Of a DNA stretch of 64,000 nucleotides, positions 8,211-16,902 are shown piece after piece. This DNA comes from Niallia sp. Man26 (GTDB lineage: Bacteria > Bacillota > Bacilli > Bacillales > Cytobacillaceae): positions 1,255,001-1,319,000 of the forward strand of contig NZ_CP095743.1 of the NCBI RefSeq assembly GCF_022049065.2. Direction: 5' to 3'. The notes below the pieces were generated by a model that saw only the letters and a program-made list of their open reading frames with translations, searched no databases and was not told the DNA's origin. A program made the translations under genes and the position numbers. Numbering within the stretch: the stretch's first letter is position 1; each line of letters begins with the position of its first letter.

Positions 8211-9512
8211 ATGGAACAACGAAAAATCCAAACGAAAGATTTACGAGGGCCCGCACTGTATTTTTCATTGCCAATACTCGCTTGGGCTCTATATGATGCA
8301 GCAAACACGATATTTTCTTCCAATATTAACACGATATTTTTCCCTTTATATTTAAAAGAGGTAATTGGCTCAAATGAGGTTCAAGACCAAATAGCCAGCA
8401 CGTTAATATCGTATTCTAACGCACTAGCTAGCTTTTTGTTAGTTTTATTCTCCCCTTTGTTTGGCGTGCTTATGGATAGAACAGGGAGGAAAAAGAAATA
8501 TATTATCATTTTTACGATCATAACAGTTATTTCAACTGTTCTGATGGGAGTTTTCGGAGGAATCACATTCCAAGACTCTATCATAGGCATACCTATGTCA
8601 TTATTTATCGTTATATTATTATTCGTTTTTGCAAAGTTTACTTACCATTCTAGTCTTGTATTTTATGATGCGATGATTTCAGATCTTGGCACAAAAGAAC
8701 AGCTGCCGCTTATTTCTGGATTTGGTGTGGCAGTTGGATATATGGGGACATTGATTGGCTTGCTTGTATACATATTTGTTGGAGATGATAACTTTCATCA
8801 ATCATTTATCCCGACAGGCTTGCTGTTTTTATTATTGTCTCTACCGCTTTTCTTTATTATTAAAGATACTCCAAAACAGACTGCAGAAAAACAATCCTTT
8901 CTGTCTGGCTATAAGGAAATCTATGAAACATTTAAGCAAGCAAAGAGCTACCGTAATATCTTTACTTTTATGATTGCTTATTTCTTCTTAAATGATGCAG
9001 TGGCTACGACAATTGCGATGATGGCTGTTTATGCACAAGCCATAGTTGGGTTCTCTACGGGCAAGTTTATTGTTTTATATTTAGTCTCAACACTATCAAG
9101 CATAATAGGCTCTTTTATTTTTGGTTACATTGCAAAAAGAATCGGTGCTTATCAATCAATCAGAATTGTGGGGTATCTATTAGTTGCTGCCTTAATTATC
9201 GCAACAGCTGCTTGGAATGAGCTGATGTTCTGGATTGCTGGAAGCATGTTTGGTATTGCTCTTGGCAGCATGTGGGTTACTTCTAGAACGTATATCGTTG
9301 AAATTACCCCCGAGGAAAAAAGGGGCCAGTTTTTTGGTTTATTTGCCTTCTCAGGTAAAGTTTCCTCTATTGTTGGTCCTCTTCTATATGGAAGCATCAC
9401 CTTAATTTTTGCTGATTTAGGAGATACTGCGAGCAGGATGGCATTAGGGTCACTAATCATCCTAACTATAATAGGTTTGATCGTGCACGGAAAGGTACAA
9501 ACAGATAAATAA
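8211..9512 (+). CDS. MFS transporter, UMF1/YxiO-like (Atg22-like)
   Basis: The 433-residue protein is very hydrophobic, with about twelve predicted membrane helices. It carries the UMF1-family start ILAWALYDAANTIFSSNINT and the MFS loop signature FGVLMDRTGRKKKY between helices 2 and 3. Related bacterial proteins are annotated as permeases of unknown substrate. The ATG follows GAAGGAGGT. It is a single-gene unit ended by a hairpin terminator at 9554. B. subtilis has a different MFS gene (ykuC) in this neighbourhood, so this is probably not its orthologue. Confidence 0.85.
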   Translation: MEQRKIQTKDLRGPALYFSLPILAWALYDAANTIFSSNINTIFFPLYLKEVIGSNEVQDQIASTLISYSNALASFLLVLFSPLFGVLMDRTGRKKKYIIIFTIITVISTVLMGVFGGITFQDSIIGIPMSLFIVILLFVFAKFTYHSSLVFYDAMISDLGTKEQLPLISGFGVAVGYMGTLIGLLVYIFVGDDNFHQSFIPTGLLFLLLSLPLFFIIKDTPKQTAEKQSFLSGYKEIYETFKQAKSYRNIFTFMIAYFFLNDAVATTIAMMAVYAQAIVGFSTGKFIVLYLVSTLSSIIGSFIFGYIAKRIGAYQSIRIVGYLLVAALIIATAAWNELMFWIAGSMFGIALGSMWVTSRTYIVEITPEEKRGQFFGLFAFSGKVSSIVGPLLYGSITLIFADLGDTASRMALGSLIILTIIGLIVHGKVQTDK

Positions 9513-9553
9513 CGAACAAATAGGCTGAAACATAAGGACGTCAATCTCTAATC

Positions 9554-9590
9554 AAAACCAAACTATTAACGATTAATAATTTGGTTTTTT
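9554..9590 (+). terminator. Terminator after the MFS gene
   Basis: The outer 9-bp stem AAAACCAAA/TTTGGTTTT encloses an inner TATTAA/TTAATA helix. A run of six T follows. Confidence 0.8.
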
Positions 9591-9617
9591 GCATGAATAT
9601 AACAATGAAAAGTCTTA

Positions 9618-9720
9618 GCAGAATGGAGCGGAGGATACCAGACTTCTGCGGGTAAAAGAGGACACTTTAGCTTCCTCCCCCCGAAAAAAGCGATTGGACG
9701 AGAGCTAATGAACCGAACAA
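9618..9720 (+). repeat. Possible degenerate Bacillaceae intergenic repeat
   Basis: The stretch with TGGAGCGGAGGATACCAGAC, TTCTGCGGG and CTTCCTCCCCCC resembles the widespread GGAGCGGAAG...GACTCCTGCGGG repeat found between genes in many Bacillaceae. It is richer in G and C than its surroundings, and its inverted arm is decayed. The family assignment is from memory. Confidence 0.4.
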
Positions 9721-9753
9721 TTTATTCGTATTTAGATAGGCTATCTTTTGTTT

Positions 9754-9783
9754 TGTCTCATCTCCTGTTGGGTTTATGAGACA
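9754..9783. other. Hairpin upstream of cheV
   Basis: An 8-bp perfect inverted repeat TGTCTCAT/ATGAGACA with a 14-base loop and a T-rich tail. It could be a weak terminator or part of a leader; no gene ends directly before it. Confidence 0.4.
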
Positions 9784-9831
9784 CATCTGTGCAAATTATT
9801 TTTTTAGCACTCTTCATAGATTTTAAAAGCG

Positions 9832-9839
9832 GCCGATAT
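9832..9839 (+). promoter_or_regulatory. Sigma-D-like -10 element upstream of cheV
   Basis: GCCGATAT is an exact match to the sigma-D -10 consensus. It lies 130 bp before cheV, a chemotaxis gene. The tetramer 15 bp upstream is TTCA rather than TAAA, so the -35 is weak. Confidence 0.45.
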
Positions 9840-9969
9840 AAAAAAAGAATCAAGGCAAAGCTTTCATCTGAACAAACTTTTGCCAATTATAAAATAAATG
9901 TTTAAGTTTACAATAATTGCAACGATATAACGAGTAAGCAGATTATGTTTAGTAGGAAGGACGAAAATA

Positions 9970-10875
9970 ATGAACAACGATAAAGGAATCTTACTAGAGA
10001 CAGGTACAAATGAATTAGAGATTGTAGAATTTGGTGTAGGCAAAAATAAATTCGGGATAAATGTTATTAAGGTAAAAGAAATTATTAACCCTGTACCTAT
10101 TACGTCAATTCCCCATGCCCATCCTAATGTTGAGGGCATTATGGAATTGAGAGGAGAAGTGCTGCCAGTCGTAAACCTTGCAAATGCTTTAGGTTTGCCG
10201 CCTTCAGAGGAGCCGGAGAAAGATAAATTTATTGTTTCTGAGTTCAACAAAACAAAAATTATCTTTCACGTACATAATGTCTCCCAGATACATCGTATCT
10301 CTTGGGAAGACATTGAAAAGCCTTCTGAAATGTACCAAGGTGCAGAAAGTCAAATCATTGGTGTAATTAAGCTGAATGGCGAAATGATTTTGCTTCTTGA
10401 CTTCGAACGCATTGTTGTTGATATTAATCCAGATTCAGGTATTAATGTTCAGCAAGTGAAAAGATTAGGAACACGTGAAAGAAGCAATAAACAGCTTATT
10501 GTAGTCGAAGATTCACCATTGCTAAGAAAACTGCTTGAGGATACGCTAGCAGAGGCAGGCTATGAGAAGGTGCATTTCTTTGAAAATGGCCGAGAAGCAT
10601 TGGAACATTTGCAAGGAGTCATTGATTCTGGCAAAAAGATAGAAGATGTTGTCCAATTGGTGATTACAGATATTGAAATGCCGCAAATGGATGGACATCA
10701 TTTAACAAGAAAGATTAAAGAGGAAGCTAAGCTGAGCCATCTTCCAGTTATCATTTTCTCTTCCTTAATTACGGAAGATTTAAGACATAAAGGGAAACGT
10801 GTCGGAGCGAATGCACAAGTAAGCAAACCAGAAATAGCGGAATTAATTCTGTTAGTTGATGAGTATATTATCTAA
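9970..10875 (+). CDS. cheV: Chemotaxis coupling/adaptation protein CheV
   Basis: The 301-residue protein has an N-terminal CheW domain (about 14-155), linking receptors to CheA, and a C-terminal receiver domain (about 174-298). The receiver has acidic residues in VVEDSPLLRK, the phosphorylated Asp234 in VITDIEMPQMDG and the conserved Lys in QVSKPE. Phosphorylation adjusts receptor-kinase coupling at the membrane arrays. The ATG follows AGGAAGGACG. It is monocistronic, with a terminator right after it. In B. subtilis cheV likewise sits beside patA and ykyB. A sigma-D-like element lies upstream. Confidence 0.96.
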   Translation: MNNDKGILLETGTNELEIVEFGVGKNKFGINVIKVKEIINPVPITSIPHAHPNVEGIMELRGEVLPVVNLANALGLPPSEEPEKDKFIVSEFNKTKIIFHVHNVSQIHRISWEDIEKPSEMYQGAESQIIGVIKLNGEMILLLDFERIVVDINPDSGINVQQVKRLGTRERSNKQLIVVEDSPLLRKLLEDTLAEAGYEKVHFFENGREALEHLQGVIDSGKKIEDVVQLVITDIEMPQMDGHHLTRKIKEEAKLSHLPVIIFSSLITEDLRHKGKRVGANAQVSKPEIAELILLVDEYII

Positions 10876-10880
10876 AAAAG

Positions 10881-10917
10881 AAAGACTGCATGAATGATGA
10901 ATTCTTGCAGTCTTTTT
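10881..10917. terminator. Bidirectional terminator between cheV and ykyB
   Basis: A 10-bp stem AAAGACTGCA/TGCAGTCTTT is flanked by A and T runs. The plus strand ends in TCTTTTT. Confidence 0.88.
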
Positions 10918-10932
10918 GCTATATGCATTTAA

Positions 10933-11400
10933 CTAATAGCTTTCCCCAAGTCTTTTGAAAACAGGCTTAACATATCGTTTGCTTGGCGGCTTGTTTTGAT
11001 CTTGGTTGTCTTCTTTTAAACCAGTATATGAAATCAACAGCTTTTTTGCCTGGTTAAGAGAGAGGGTAGATTTTGGATTCCTGACGTTTTGGTTTAAAGA
11101 ACCAAGATGAGGCAATTCTTCAAAATCTTTTTTTGTTGGCGGCAAGTGAAAGGTATATTCCCCGCATTGAACCAGGATATCAGACTGCTGCTGGCTGTTT
11201 CTTGGATTGCTGGAAAAGTGAAGCCCTACCTTTTTTGCTTTCCCTTCACTCAGCAGTTTTTGCAGACTTGCCTGTTTCAGCTTATAAAGAAATTTCGGAT
11301 CTGTTGCTGTTTTAGCATGGCGATTTACTACTGAAATGGATTGAGAGAGGTTTTCGATCGTTGGATGCAGTTGCGGCATTTTTGATGGATGCTTGTGCAT
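10933..11400 (-). CDS. ykyB: YkyB family protein
   Basis: The 155-residue protein is basic and soluble. It opens MHKHPSKMPQLHPTIENLSQ and contains AVNRHAKTA-like sequence (SVVNRHAKTATDPKFLYKLK), which I recognise from the YkyB family of Bacillaceae. Function is unknown. The ATG follows AAAGGAG with ten bases between. It lies convergent to cheV, as in B. subtilis, where ykyB is the next gene after cheV. The terminator at 10881 is shared. Confidence 0.8.
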   Translation of the reverse strand: MHKHPSKMPQLHPTIENLSQSISVVNRHAKTATDPKFLYKLKQASLQKLLSEGKAKKVGLHFSSNPRNSQQQSDILVQCGEYTFHLPPTKKDFEELPHLGSLNQNVRNPKSTLSLNQAKKLLISYTGLKEDNQDQNKPPSKRYVKPVFKRLGESY

Positions 11401-11524
11401 TATCTATAAACTCCTTTCTAGTAGAGAATGAATACAAGCTATTATACTATTTTTCCAATAGAAAAGGAATCCTAATCTAAAAGCGTCTTTTATAATGGAA
11501 TGATTCCTTTTTAAAAGGTTATTA

Positions 11525-11551
11525 TAAACATTTCTTACTAATTGCCGATAA
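11525..11551 (+). promoter_or_regulatory. Sigma-D promoter of the GGDEF-EAL gene
   Basis: TAAA (11525-11528), exactly 15 bases, then GCCGATAA (11544-11551) match the sigma-D consensus in full. It lies 130 bp upstream of the diguanylate cyclase/phosphodiesterase gene, next to the cheV region. Confidence 0.7.
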
Positions 11552-11681
11552 TTATACTAAGAAAAACGTAGATATATTATTGATTCCATTATTGTAGACG
11601 AACAGCCTGGGATTTATACATTTTAGCGCATGGCTAATTTTGAACGAAAAGCAATAAAAGAAGTAATTAAGGATGATACAA

Positions 11682-13817
11682 ATGAACGGATTTTTTGAGA
11701 GTATTAAGGACGAACAGCATCTAGACCCTAATATGAAAATAGAGAGAATCATATTTGAAATCATTTTTAATCATGTTAATGATCTGGTATATATCATGAA
11801 GGCAGAGCCTGGTCCTGTTTTTCGCTATGTATTTGCCAATAAGGCAGGCTATATTCACGCGAAGCTCACACCTGATTATATCGGGAAATCATTGCAGGAT
11901 GTTCTGCACCAAGGTGTATATGGTGGCCTGCAGCTAGAATATGAAAAGGTGTATGCGGAAAAAAACATCCATGTATTCTCTGATGAAGTTATGTTGCCAG
12001 AAGGAATTAAAAGATATGGTGAATCTGTCTTAACACCTATACTGGATAAAAATAGGGATGTTAAATTCATCGTTTCTGTTACTAGAGATGTGACAAAACT
12101 GCAGGAAGAAAAGCAGAGACTGATTGAAAGAGAGCAGGAAATTCGTTCCATCGTCGATCATAATCTAGACGCCATTTTAGGGATTGATTTAAACGGCTTG
12201 GTCCAAACGATTAATCCGGCAGCTGAAAAGTTAATGGAATATCCTTTAGACAAAATAAAAAACAGGTCAATCTTTGATTTAATAGAAGAAGTAAGCTATA
12301 CATCCTTTAAGGATCAAGTTAGGAAATGCAGGTTGACTCACCTATCTCGGTCACTCGACAGCATGCTGAAAATGAAGAATGGCCAAGTACTTAATGTTCA
12401 TATTAAAATCATCCCCATTCTAATTAGTAGTACTGCAAAAGGGATGTATATCATTTTAAGAGATATGTCTGAGAAAACAGAGACTGCCGAGAAAATTAGA
12501 TATATGGCTTTTCACGATCAACTGACAGGTCTGTATAACAGACGCGCTCTTCTGGAAGATTTAAATATTGAAATAAACAAGGCGACTAAAACCGGCCAAG
12601 AAATCGCGCTATTGACAATTGACCTTGATCGGTTTAAATACATTAATGACACATTTGGCCATATTGTCGGCGACCAGATATTGATAAAGGTTGCTGAAAG
12701 GCTGTTAGAATTCAATAACCAAGATTGCCATGTTTACAGGCAAGGCGGAGATGAGTTCATTATTATGCTATCTAACACAACAAGGCAGAAAACGAGCGCC
12801 TTTGCTCAAGCAATTTTGTCGAGGTTTGCCAGCTCTTTTTATCTAAATTCACAAGAATATTATATAACGCCAAGTATCGGCATCAGCATGTATCCTAACG
12901 ATGGGAAGGATGAAGATACACTTATCAAAAATGCGGATGAAGCACTTTTCCGAGTGAAGGAAAGAGGAAAAGCTCATTCTCAATTTTACCGGTCTGATAT
13001 GAATGTCGCTTTAACAAATATCGTAACATTGGAAACTAACTTGCGAAAAGCGGTGCAAAATAAAGAACTGACCCTTTTTTATCAGCCGCAGATTGATTTA
13101 AAAACTCAGAGTATTAAAAGTGTTGAGGCGTTGCTGCGCTGGGATAGCCCTGTCCTTGGAATTATTTCTCCAGGTGAATTCATACCTCTTGCAGAGGATA
13201 CTGGACTTATCATCCCAATTGGCAACTGGGTGATTGAAACAGCTTGTCAGCAAATCAGCAAATGGTTGAAGTCATTTAATGATGGTATTCGAATTGCCGT
13301 CAATATTTCACCAAAACAGTTTGAACAGCCGAATTTTGTTGATATTATCAAAACAGCCATTATAAAAAATGATATTCCGCCGCACTTGCTGGAAATTGAA
13401 ATAACAGAAGGGGCTATGCATAATTCTAAAGATGCTATACCTATCCTTCGGAAATTAAAGGAGCTTGGGGTCATTATTTCTGTTGATGATTTCGGGACAG
13501 GATACTCCTCACTCAGTTATTTAAAACAATTTCCGATTGATATTTTAAAAATTGACCAATCATTTGTCAGAGATGTGCTAGAGAATGTAAAGGATGCGGC
13601 TATAATTACAACCATTATCCACTTAGGAGAGAATCTGGGCATGGATGTCATTGCAGAAGGAGTAGAAAGCCGGGAGCAGGCTGATATTTTAAAGGCAGCT
13701 AACTGTCATAAAGCGCAAGGATTTTATTATTCCAAGCCGCTCCCTGCTGAGGAAGTTGAACGTTTTTTACAAACAAAAATCAGCATTAATAACAGGAATG
13801 AACTACCTGGTTTGTGA
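11682..13817 (+). CDS. PAS-PAS-GGDEF-EAL c-di-GMP turnover protein
   Basis: The 711-residue cytoplasmic protein has two PAS sensor domains (about 25-145 and 150-270), a GGDEF domain (about 272-437) and an EAL domain (about 445-700). The cyclase loop reads RQGGDEF and the phosphodiesterase motifs EALLRW, DDFGTGYSS and LKIDQSFV are intact, so both activities are possible. No RxxD inhibitory site is seen five residues before GGDEF. No membrane helix is present, so the PAS domains probably sense a soluble or redox signal. I start at ATG 11682, nine bases after AAGG; an ATG at 11673 overlaps that site. A sigma-D consensus upstream suggests expression with motility genes. Confidence 0.93.
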   Translation: MNGFFESIKDEQHLDPNMKIERIIFEIIFNHVNDLVYIMKAEPGPVFRYVFANKAGYIHAKLTPDYIGKSLQDVLHQGVYGGLQLEYEKVYAEKNIHVFSDEVMLPEGIKRYGESVLTPILDKNRDVKFIVSVTRDVTKLQEEKQRLIEREQEIRSIVDHNLDAILGIDLNGLVQTINPAAEKLMEYPLDKIKNRSIFDLIEEVSYTSFKDQVRKCRLTHLSRSLDSMLKMKNGQVLNVHIKIIPILISSTAKGMYIILRDMSEKTETAEKIRYMAFHDQLTGLYNRRALLEDLNIEINKATKTGQEIALLTIDLDRFKYINDTFGHIVGDQILIKVAERLLEFNNQDCHVYRQGGDEFIIMLSNTTRQKTSAFAQAILSRFASSFYLNSQEYYITPSIGISMYPNDGKDEDTLIKNADEALFRVKERGKAHSQFYRSDMNVALTNIVTLETNLRKAVQNKELTLFYQPQIDLKTQSIKSVEALLRWDSPVLGIISPGEFIPLAEDTGLIIPIGNWVIETACQQISKWLKSFNDGIRIAVNISPKQFEQPNFVDIIKTAIIKNDIPPHLLEIEITEGAMHNSKDAIPILRKLKELGVIISVDDFGTGYSSLSYLKQFPIDILKIDQSFVRDVLENVKDAAIITTIIHLGENLGMDVIAEGVESREQADILKAANCHKAQGFYYSKPLPAEEVERFLQTKISINNRNELPGL

Positions 13818-13881
13818 ATAAAATGATAGTGGATTATAGGAAACATAGGCAGGGAATCTGGCTATTCTCTTGTTTTTAACG

Positions 13882-13909
13882 GCCATCCTTGGATATTTCC
13901 GAGGATGGC
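13882..13909. terminator. Bidirectional terminator between the GGDEF-EAL and C39-like genes
   Basis: A stem GCCATCCTT/GAGGATGGC (one G-T pair) with an 10-base loop sits between convergent genes and is followed by a T-rich stretch. Confidence 0.75.
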
Positions 13910-13914
13910 ATTCT

Positions 13915-14622
13915 TTATCTATAGCTGACAGCTCTATGCTTTAATGCTGCCCAAGATTCAATAAATCGTGACTTGCTTACTTTTACTTTTTTTCTTCCTG
14001 ACAGTGGATCGTTTAAATAAACATATTTATCATCATACCCAACGAGGACAACAGCGTGCAAATCAAGCGGTGTTTTGATTGTTCTGCCATTATGCTGCCA
14101 TGATTCCCATCTGTCTGGTAGTCGGTAGTCTCCAGTAGTCCATACTACAACGGGGTATCCGTCAGAAACATGCTTTTCAACAGCGGAAAAAGAAAGGTTA
14201 GTTAAATTAACGGCCCTTTCAGGCAAATAATTATTTACTAAATCTTCTATTGGCTGGTCAAACACAGCGTAGCCGCTCGTTTTGCCTGTCATATCTCCTA
14301 CAAACCCTACAGCCGGGTCACCCCAGCTTATGATGTCCCCTCGTTTTTTAACAAGAGGGTCAGTATCCTTAGATACCTTTTTATATAAATCCATTTTCGT
14401 TACTTTCACCCCAGCATATTGCAGTACCATAGCAAGACTTGTGACTTCACACCCATATTTAAGCTCAGGGTTTTGCTTGATCAGCGGCACATTAAGCATG
14501 ATGGACCTTTTCTGCGTGGAGGCAGCGTGTGTTTTTTGACTTAAGGCAAATTCCATTCCTATTTGTGATTGTTGGAAGCAAGTGATAAACACCAACAGAG
14601 ATAAAAGTCTAAATATACGCAT
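13915..14622 (-). CDS. Secreted C39-like cysteine peptidase family protein
   Basis: The 235-residue product starts with a signal peptide (MRIFRLLSLLVFITCF) and then has the papain-like C39_2 domain. YGCEVTSLAMVLQYAG gives the candidate catalytic Cys, LDLHAVVLVGYD the His, and YLNDPLSG the Asn/Asp region. It probably acts outside the membrane as a protease or peptide-binding homologue; its substrate is unknown. I prefer ATG 14622, which follows AAAGTAGG; the TTG at 14628 would lie in the spacer. It is a single gene, convergent with the GGDEF-EAL gene and divergent from ykuI. Confidence 0.8.
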   Translation of the reverse strand: MRIFRLLSLLVFITCFQQSQIGMEFALSQKTHAASTQKRSIMLNVPLIKQNPELKYGCEVTSLAMVLQYAGVKVTKMDLYKKVSKDTDPLVKKRGDIISWGDPAVGFVGDMTGKTSGYAVFDQPIEDLVNNYLPERAVNLTNLSFSAVEKHVSDGYPVVVWTTGDYRLPDRWESWQHNGRTIKTPLDLHAVVLVGYDDKYVYLNDPLSGRKKVKVSKSRFIESWAALKHRAVSYR

Positions 14623-14790
14623 TAGCAACCTACTTTCGATTGCCGGCTCCTATGGTAATTAGGATATGTGTTTATTTCCTGTTTATAAGTATCAACACTT
14701 TCCAGTTGAATGAACGATTTGCTTATATGCTCAATATTCAAAATAAATACGTTTCATGGCTATATTAAAGGGAAAAAGTCTAAATTTTTA

Positions 14791-14799
14791 TGGTATAAT
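14791..14799 (+). promoter_or_regulatory. Extended -10 promoter of ykuI
   Basis: TGGTATAAT, a TG-extended perfect -10, lies 32 bp before the ykuI start. No good -35 is visible, as is typical of extended -10 promoters. Confidence 0.55.
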
Positions 14800-14831
14800 A
14801 AGTCATTATTTATAGGGAGGCTGATCAAAAT

Positions 14832-16049
14832 ATGGACGCTTTAGATATTTTGACAGATCTAGATAATGTCATCCCTTATTTCCAAGCCATTTTTAGTGCT
14901 GACGAACATACCGTTATTGGATATGAAGTATTAGGAAGATATACTGGAATAAATGGAACAGAAAGCTTAGGCCCGTTTTTTTTAGATGAGTCGATTCCAG
15001 AAGAGTATAAAAATGAAGTAGACAAAGTAGTGCTAACAAAAGCATTAGACAGAGCGATAGAGCTTGATGATAATTTCCTGCTATTTATCAATCGTGATGC
15101 AGATCTTCTTATGTATGATGACGGCGAGGATTTCTTGCAAATGCTTATGTCTTATGAAGAAAAAGGCTTTGATTTAAATCGGATTGTACTGGAGATATCG
15201 GAACGAAATTATACCGGACAATCAGAGCATCTCGATCATTTGCTTGTCTACTATCGAACATTTGGAATTAAAATCGCTATTGACAAAATGGGAAGCGAAA
15301 GCAGTTATGTTGACAGAATTGGAGAACTGGCTCCTGATATCCTGAAAATTGACCTTTTGGCTCTTCGTTCCACTTCCACTTCCCATATGTACCAGAATGT
15401 TCTCTATTCCTTATCAATGCTTGCTCGAAAAATAGGGGCGAACCTTTTGTTTGAGAATATTGAAATGGTACATCAGCTGCAATTTGCTTGGAAAAACGGC
15501 GGCAGATTTTATCAAGGCTTTTATTTGCATCATCCAGAAGAACATTTTGTGGAACCAACCATCCGGCAAGCCAAATTAGGGGCAGAGTTTCATGAATTTA
15601 TCTCTTATGAAAAGAAAAAGCTGACATCAATCCTTCAATTAACAGATAAATTTCAAACGAAACTTCATGAGTTGCTGCAGAAATATCGTAAATATTCAAG
15701 CTATGAAGAACTGTTAAAGAACTTGTCTAACGAGTTGACAGATGTAGCCTTTAGAATGTATGTCTGTAATGAAGATGGATTTCAAAAATCAGCTAATATT
15801 TTTTATGATAACAGCAATTGGGTACTGCAAAGGGAGTATGTTAATAAAAACTGGAGCTGGCGCCCATATTTTCTCGAAAATATCATTAAGATGCAAAATG
15901 AAAAAAAGGGCATCTTATCGGACTTGTACAGTGATATTGAAACAGGCGGGACAGTCAGAACATTCTCCTATCCTCTTGATGCTAACGAATTTCTTTTTAT
16001 TGATCTGTCCTATAACTTCCTTGATAAGATGGAAGTGCTTATTAATTAG
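14832..16049 (+). CDS. ykuI: YkuI, EAL-domain c-di-GMP-binding protein with C-terminal PAS-like domain
   Basis: The 405-residue protein has an EAL domain (about 15-245) and the YkuI_C domain (about 250-400). EAL is written EVL (residues 32-34), and the DDFGTGYSS loop is replaced by IDKMGSESSYV, which lacks the second Asp needed for metal binding. ISERN and LKIDLLAL keep other binding residues. B. subtilis YkuI has a similar pattern and binds c-di-GMP without detected hydrolysis, so this is likely a receptor rather than an enzyme. The ATG follows AGGGAGGCTG. It is monocistronic. Confidence 0.92.
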   Translation: MDALDILTDLDNVIPYFQAIFSADEHTVIGYEVLGRYTGINGTESLGPFFLDESIPEEYKNEVDKVVLTKALDRAIELDDNFLLFINRDADLLMYDDGEDFLQMLMSYEEKGFDLNRIVLEISERNYTGQSEHLDHLLVYYRTFGIKIAIDKMGSESSYVDRIGELAPDILKIDLLALRSTSTSHMYQNVLYSLSMLARKIGANLLFENIEMVHQLQFAWKNGGRFYQGFYLHHPEEHFVEPTIRQAKLGAEFHEFISYEKKKLTSILQLTDKFQTKLHELLQKYRKYSSYEELLKNLSNELTDVAFRMYVCNEDGFQKSANIFYDNSNWVLQREYVNKNWSWRPYFLENIIKMQNEKKGILSDLYSDIETGGTVRTFSYPLDANEFLFIDLSYNFLDKMEVLIN

Positions 16050-16070
16050 ACCCGCTATGGGTCTTTTTTA
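16048..16070 (+). terminator. Terminator of ykuI
   Basis: A stem AGACCC/GGGTCT with a 5-base loop followed by TTTTTTA overlaps the ykuI stop codon. Confidence 0.8.
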
Positions 16071-16224
16071 TTTTGGGTGTCAATCTTTAGTTATTTCGGT
16101 TGTTTTTCGGGTATATGTATAATATCGCAGAAAATTGTCAAAGCATTACAGAATTTAACGAACGAAAAATCGAATACTGTGAATAGATTATTGTTATCAT
16201 TAGAAAGAGAAAGGGGAGACGGCA

Positions 16225-16845
16225 ATGAAGAAAACGATGCTTTGCATTTTTTTATTAATACTTGCCTTTGGAAATGCCCAATTTACCTATGCTATGGAGA
16301 AGGACAAGCTGTCTGAAAGAAAGGATGTACTCTTATTTTTAGAGGAAGCCTTTCATGCACAGGTACATTTAAGTGAAAAGCATAGAGAACTCTCTGAAGT
16401 TAACGCATTGTTAACACCATATTTTTCTGACGATTATATTAATAAGTTTCTAAAAGCAAATCTAGTCAAAGAAAACGGAAAGTATATAATCTACGGCAGT
16501 GATTTTGCACCATACTATATTCCGTACTTTCAGTTTTCAGAAAATACAGAAATAGATATTCATTCTCAAAAGATTTATGTATACGAATATTTTGAATCAC
16601 CAGATGATGGCCCCCTATATTATGAGGACCACTATGAAGGAATGCTACTGGAGAAAATAAATGGTCAATGGAAAGTATCAAAGCAGCTTTCCGATGAAGA
16701 AATAACGAAGTATTTGTCAAAGAATGCGAAGAATGAAAATAGTGAAGTGGAAAAGGTGTCTAGGTTGAACAAACTTGCAGACTTACAAGTTTTCGCACAA
16801 TTAAAAGTCATCTTTAGTCTTCCTTTTGCACAAAATGGACGATAA
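16225..16845 (+). CDS. Secreted DUF3993-type protein
   Basis: The 206-residue product has a cleavable signal peptide (MKKTMLCIFLLILAFGNAQF, then TYA before the likely cut). The mature domain has NALLTPYFSDDYINKFLKAN, and YEDHYEGMLLEKINGQWKVS resembles the end of an NTF2-like or DUF3993 fold. No catalytic motif is visible. The ATG follows AGGGGAGACGG. It probably acts at the cell surface. The family name comes from memory; function is unknown. It is a single gene between ykuI and the glutaredoxin-like gene. Confidence 0.65.
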   Translation: MKKTMLCIFLLILAFGNAQFTYAMEKDKLSERKDVLLFLEEAFHAQVHLSEKHRELSEVNALLTPYFSDDYINKFLKANLVKENGKYIIYGSDFAPYYIPYFQFSENTEIDIHSQKIYVYEYFESPDDGPLYYEDHYEGMLLEKINGQWKVSKQLSDEEITKYLSKNAKNENSEVEKVSRLNKLADLQVFAQLKVIFSLPFAQNGR

Positions 16846-16870
16846 ATAATGGGAGTTGTTTGCATATTAA

Positions 16871-16895
16871 AAGCTGTACCTTGTTGGTACAGCTT
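16871..16895. terminator. Bidirectional terminator, DUF3993 gene and glutaredoxin-like gene
   Basis: A 10-bp stem AAGCTGTACC/GGTACAGCTT with a 5-base loop lies between convergent genes. Confidence 0.75.
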
Positions 16896-16902
16896 GCTTT
16901 CT

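Noticed and set aside
14771..14799. Sigma-D promoter before ykuI
   Set aside because: The -10 is TATAAT with a TG extension, and no GCCGATAA is present.
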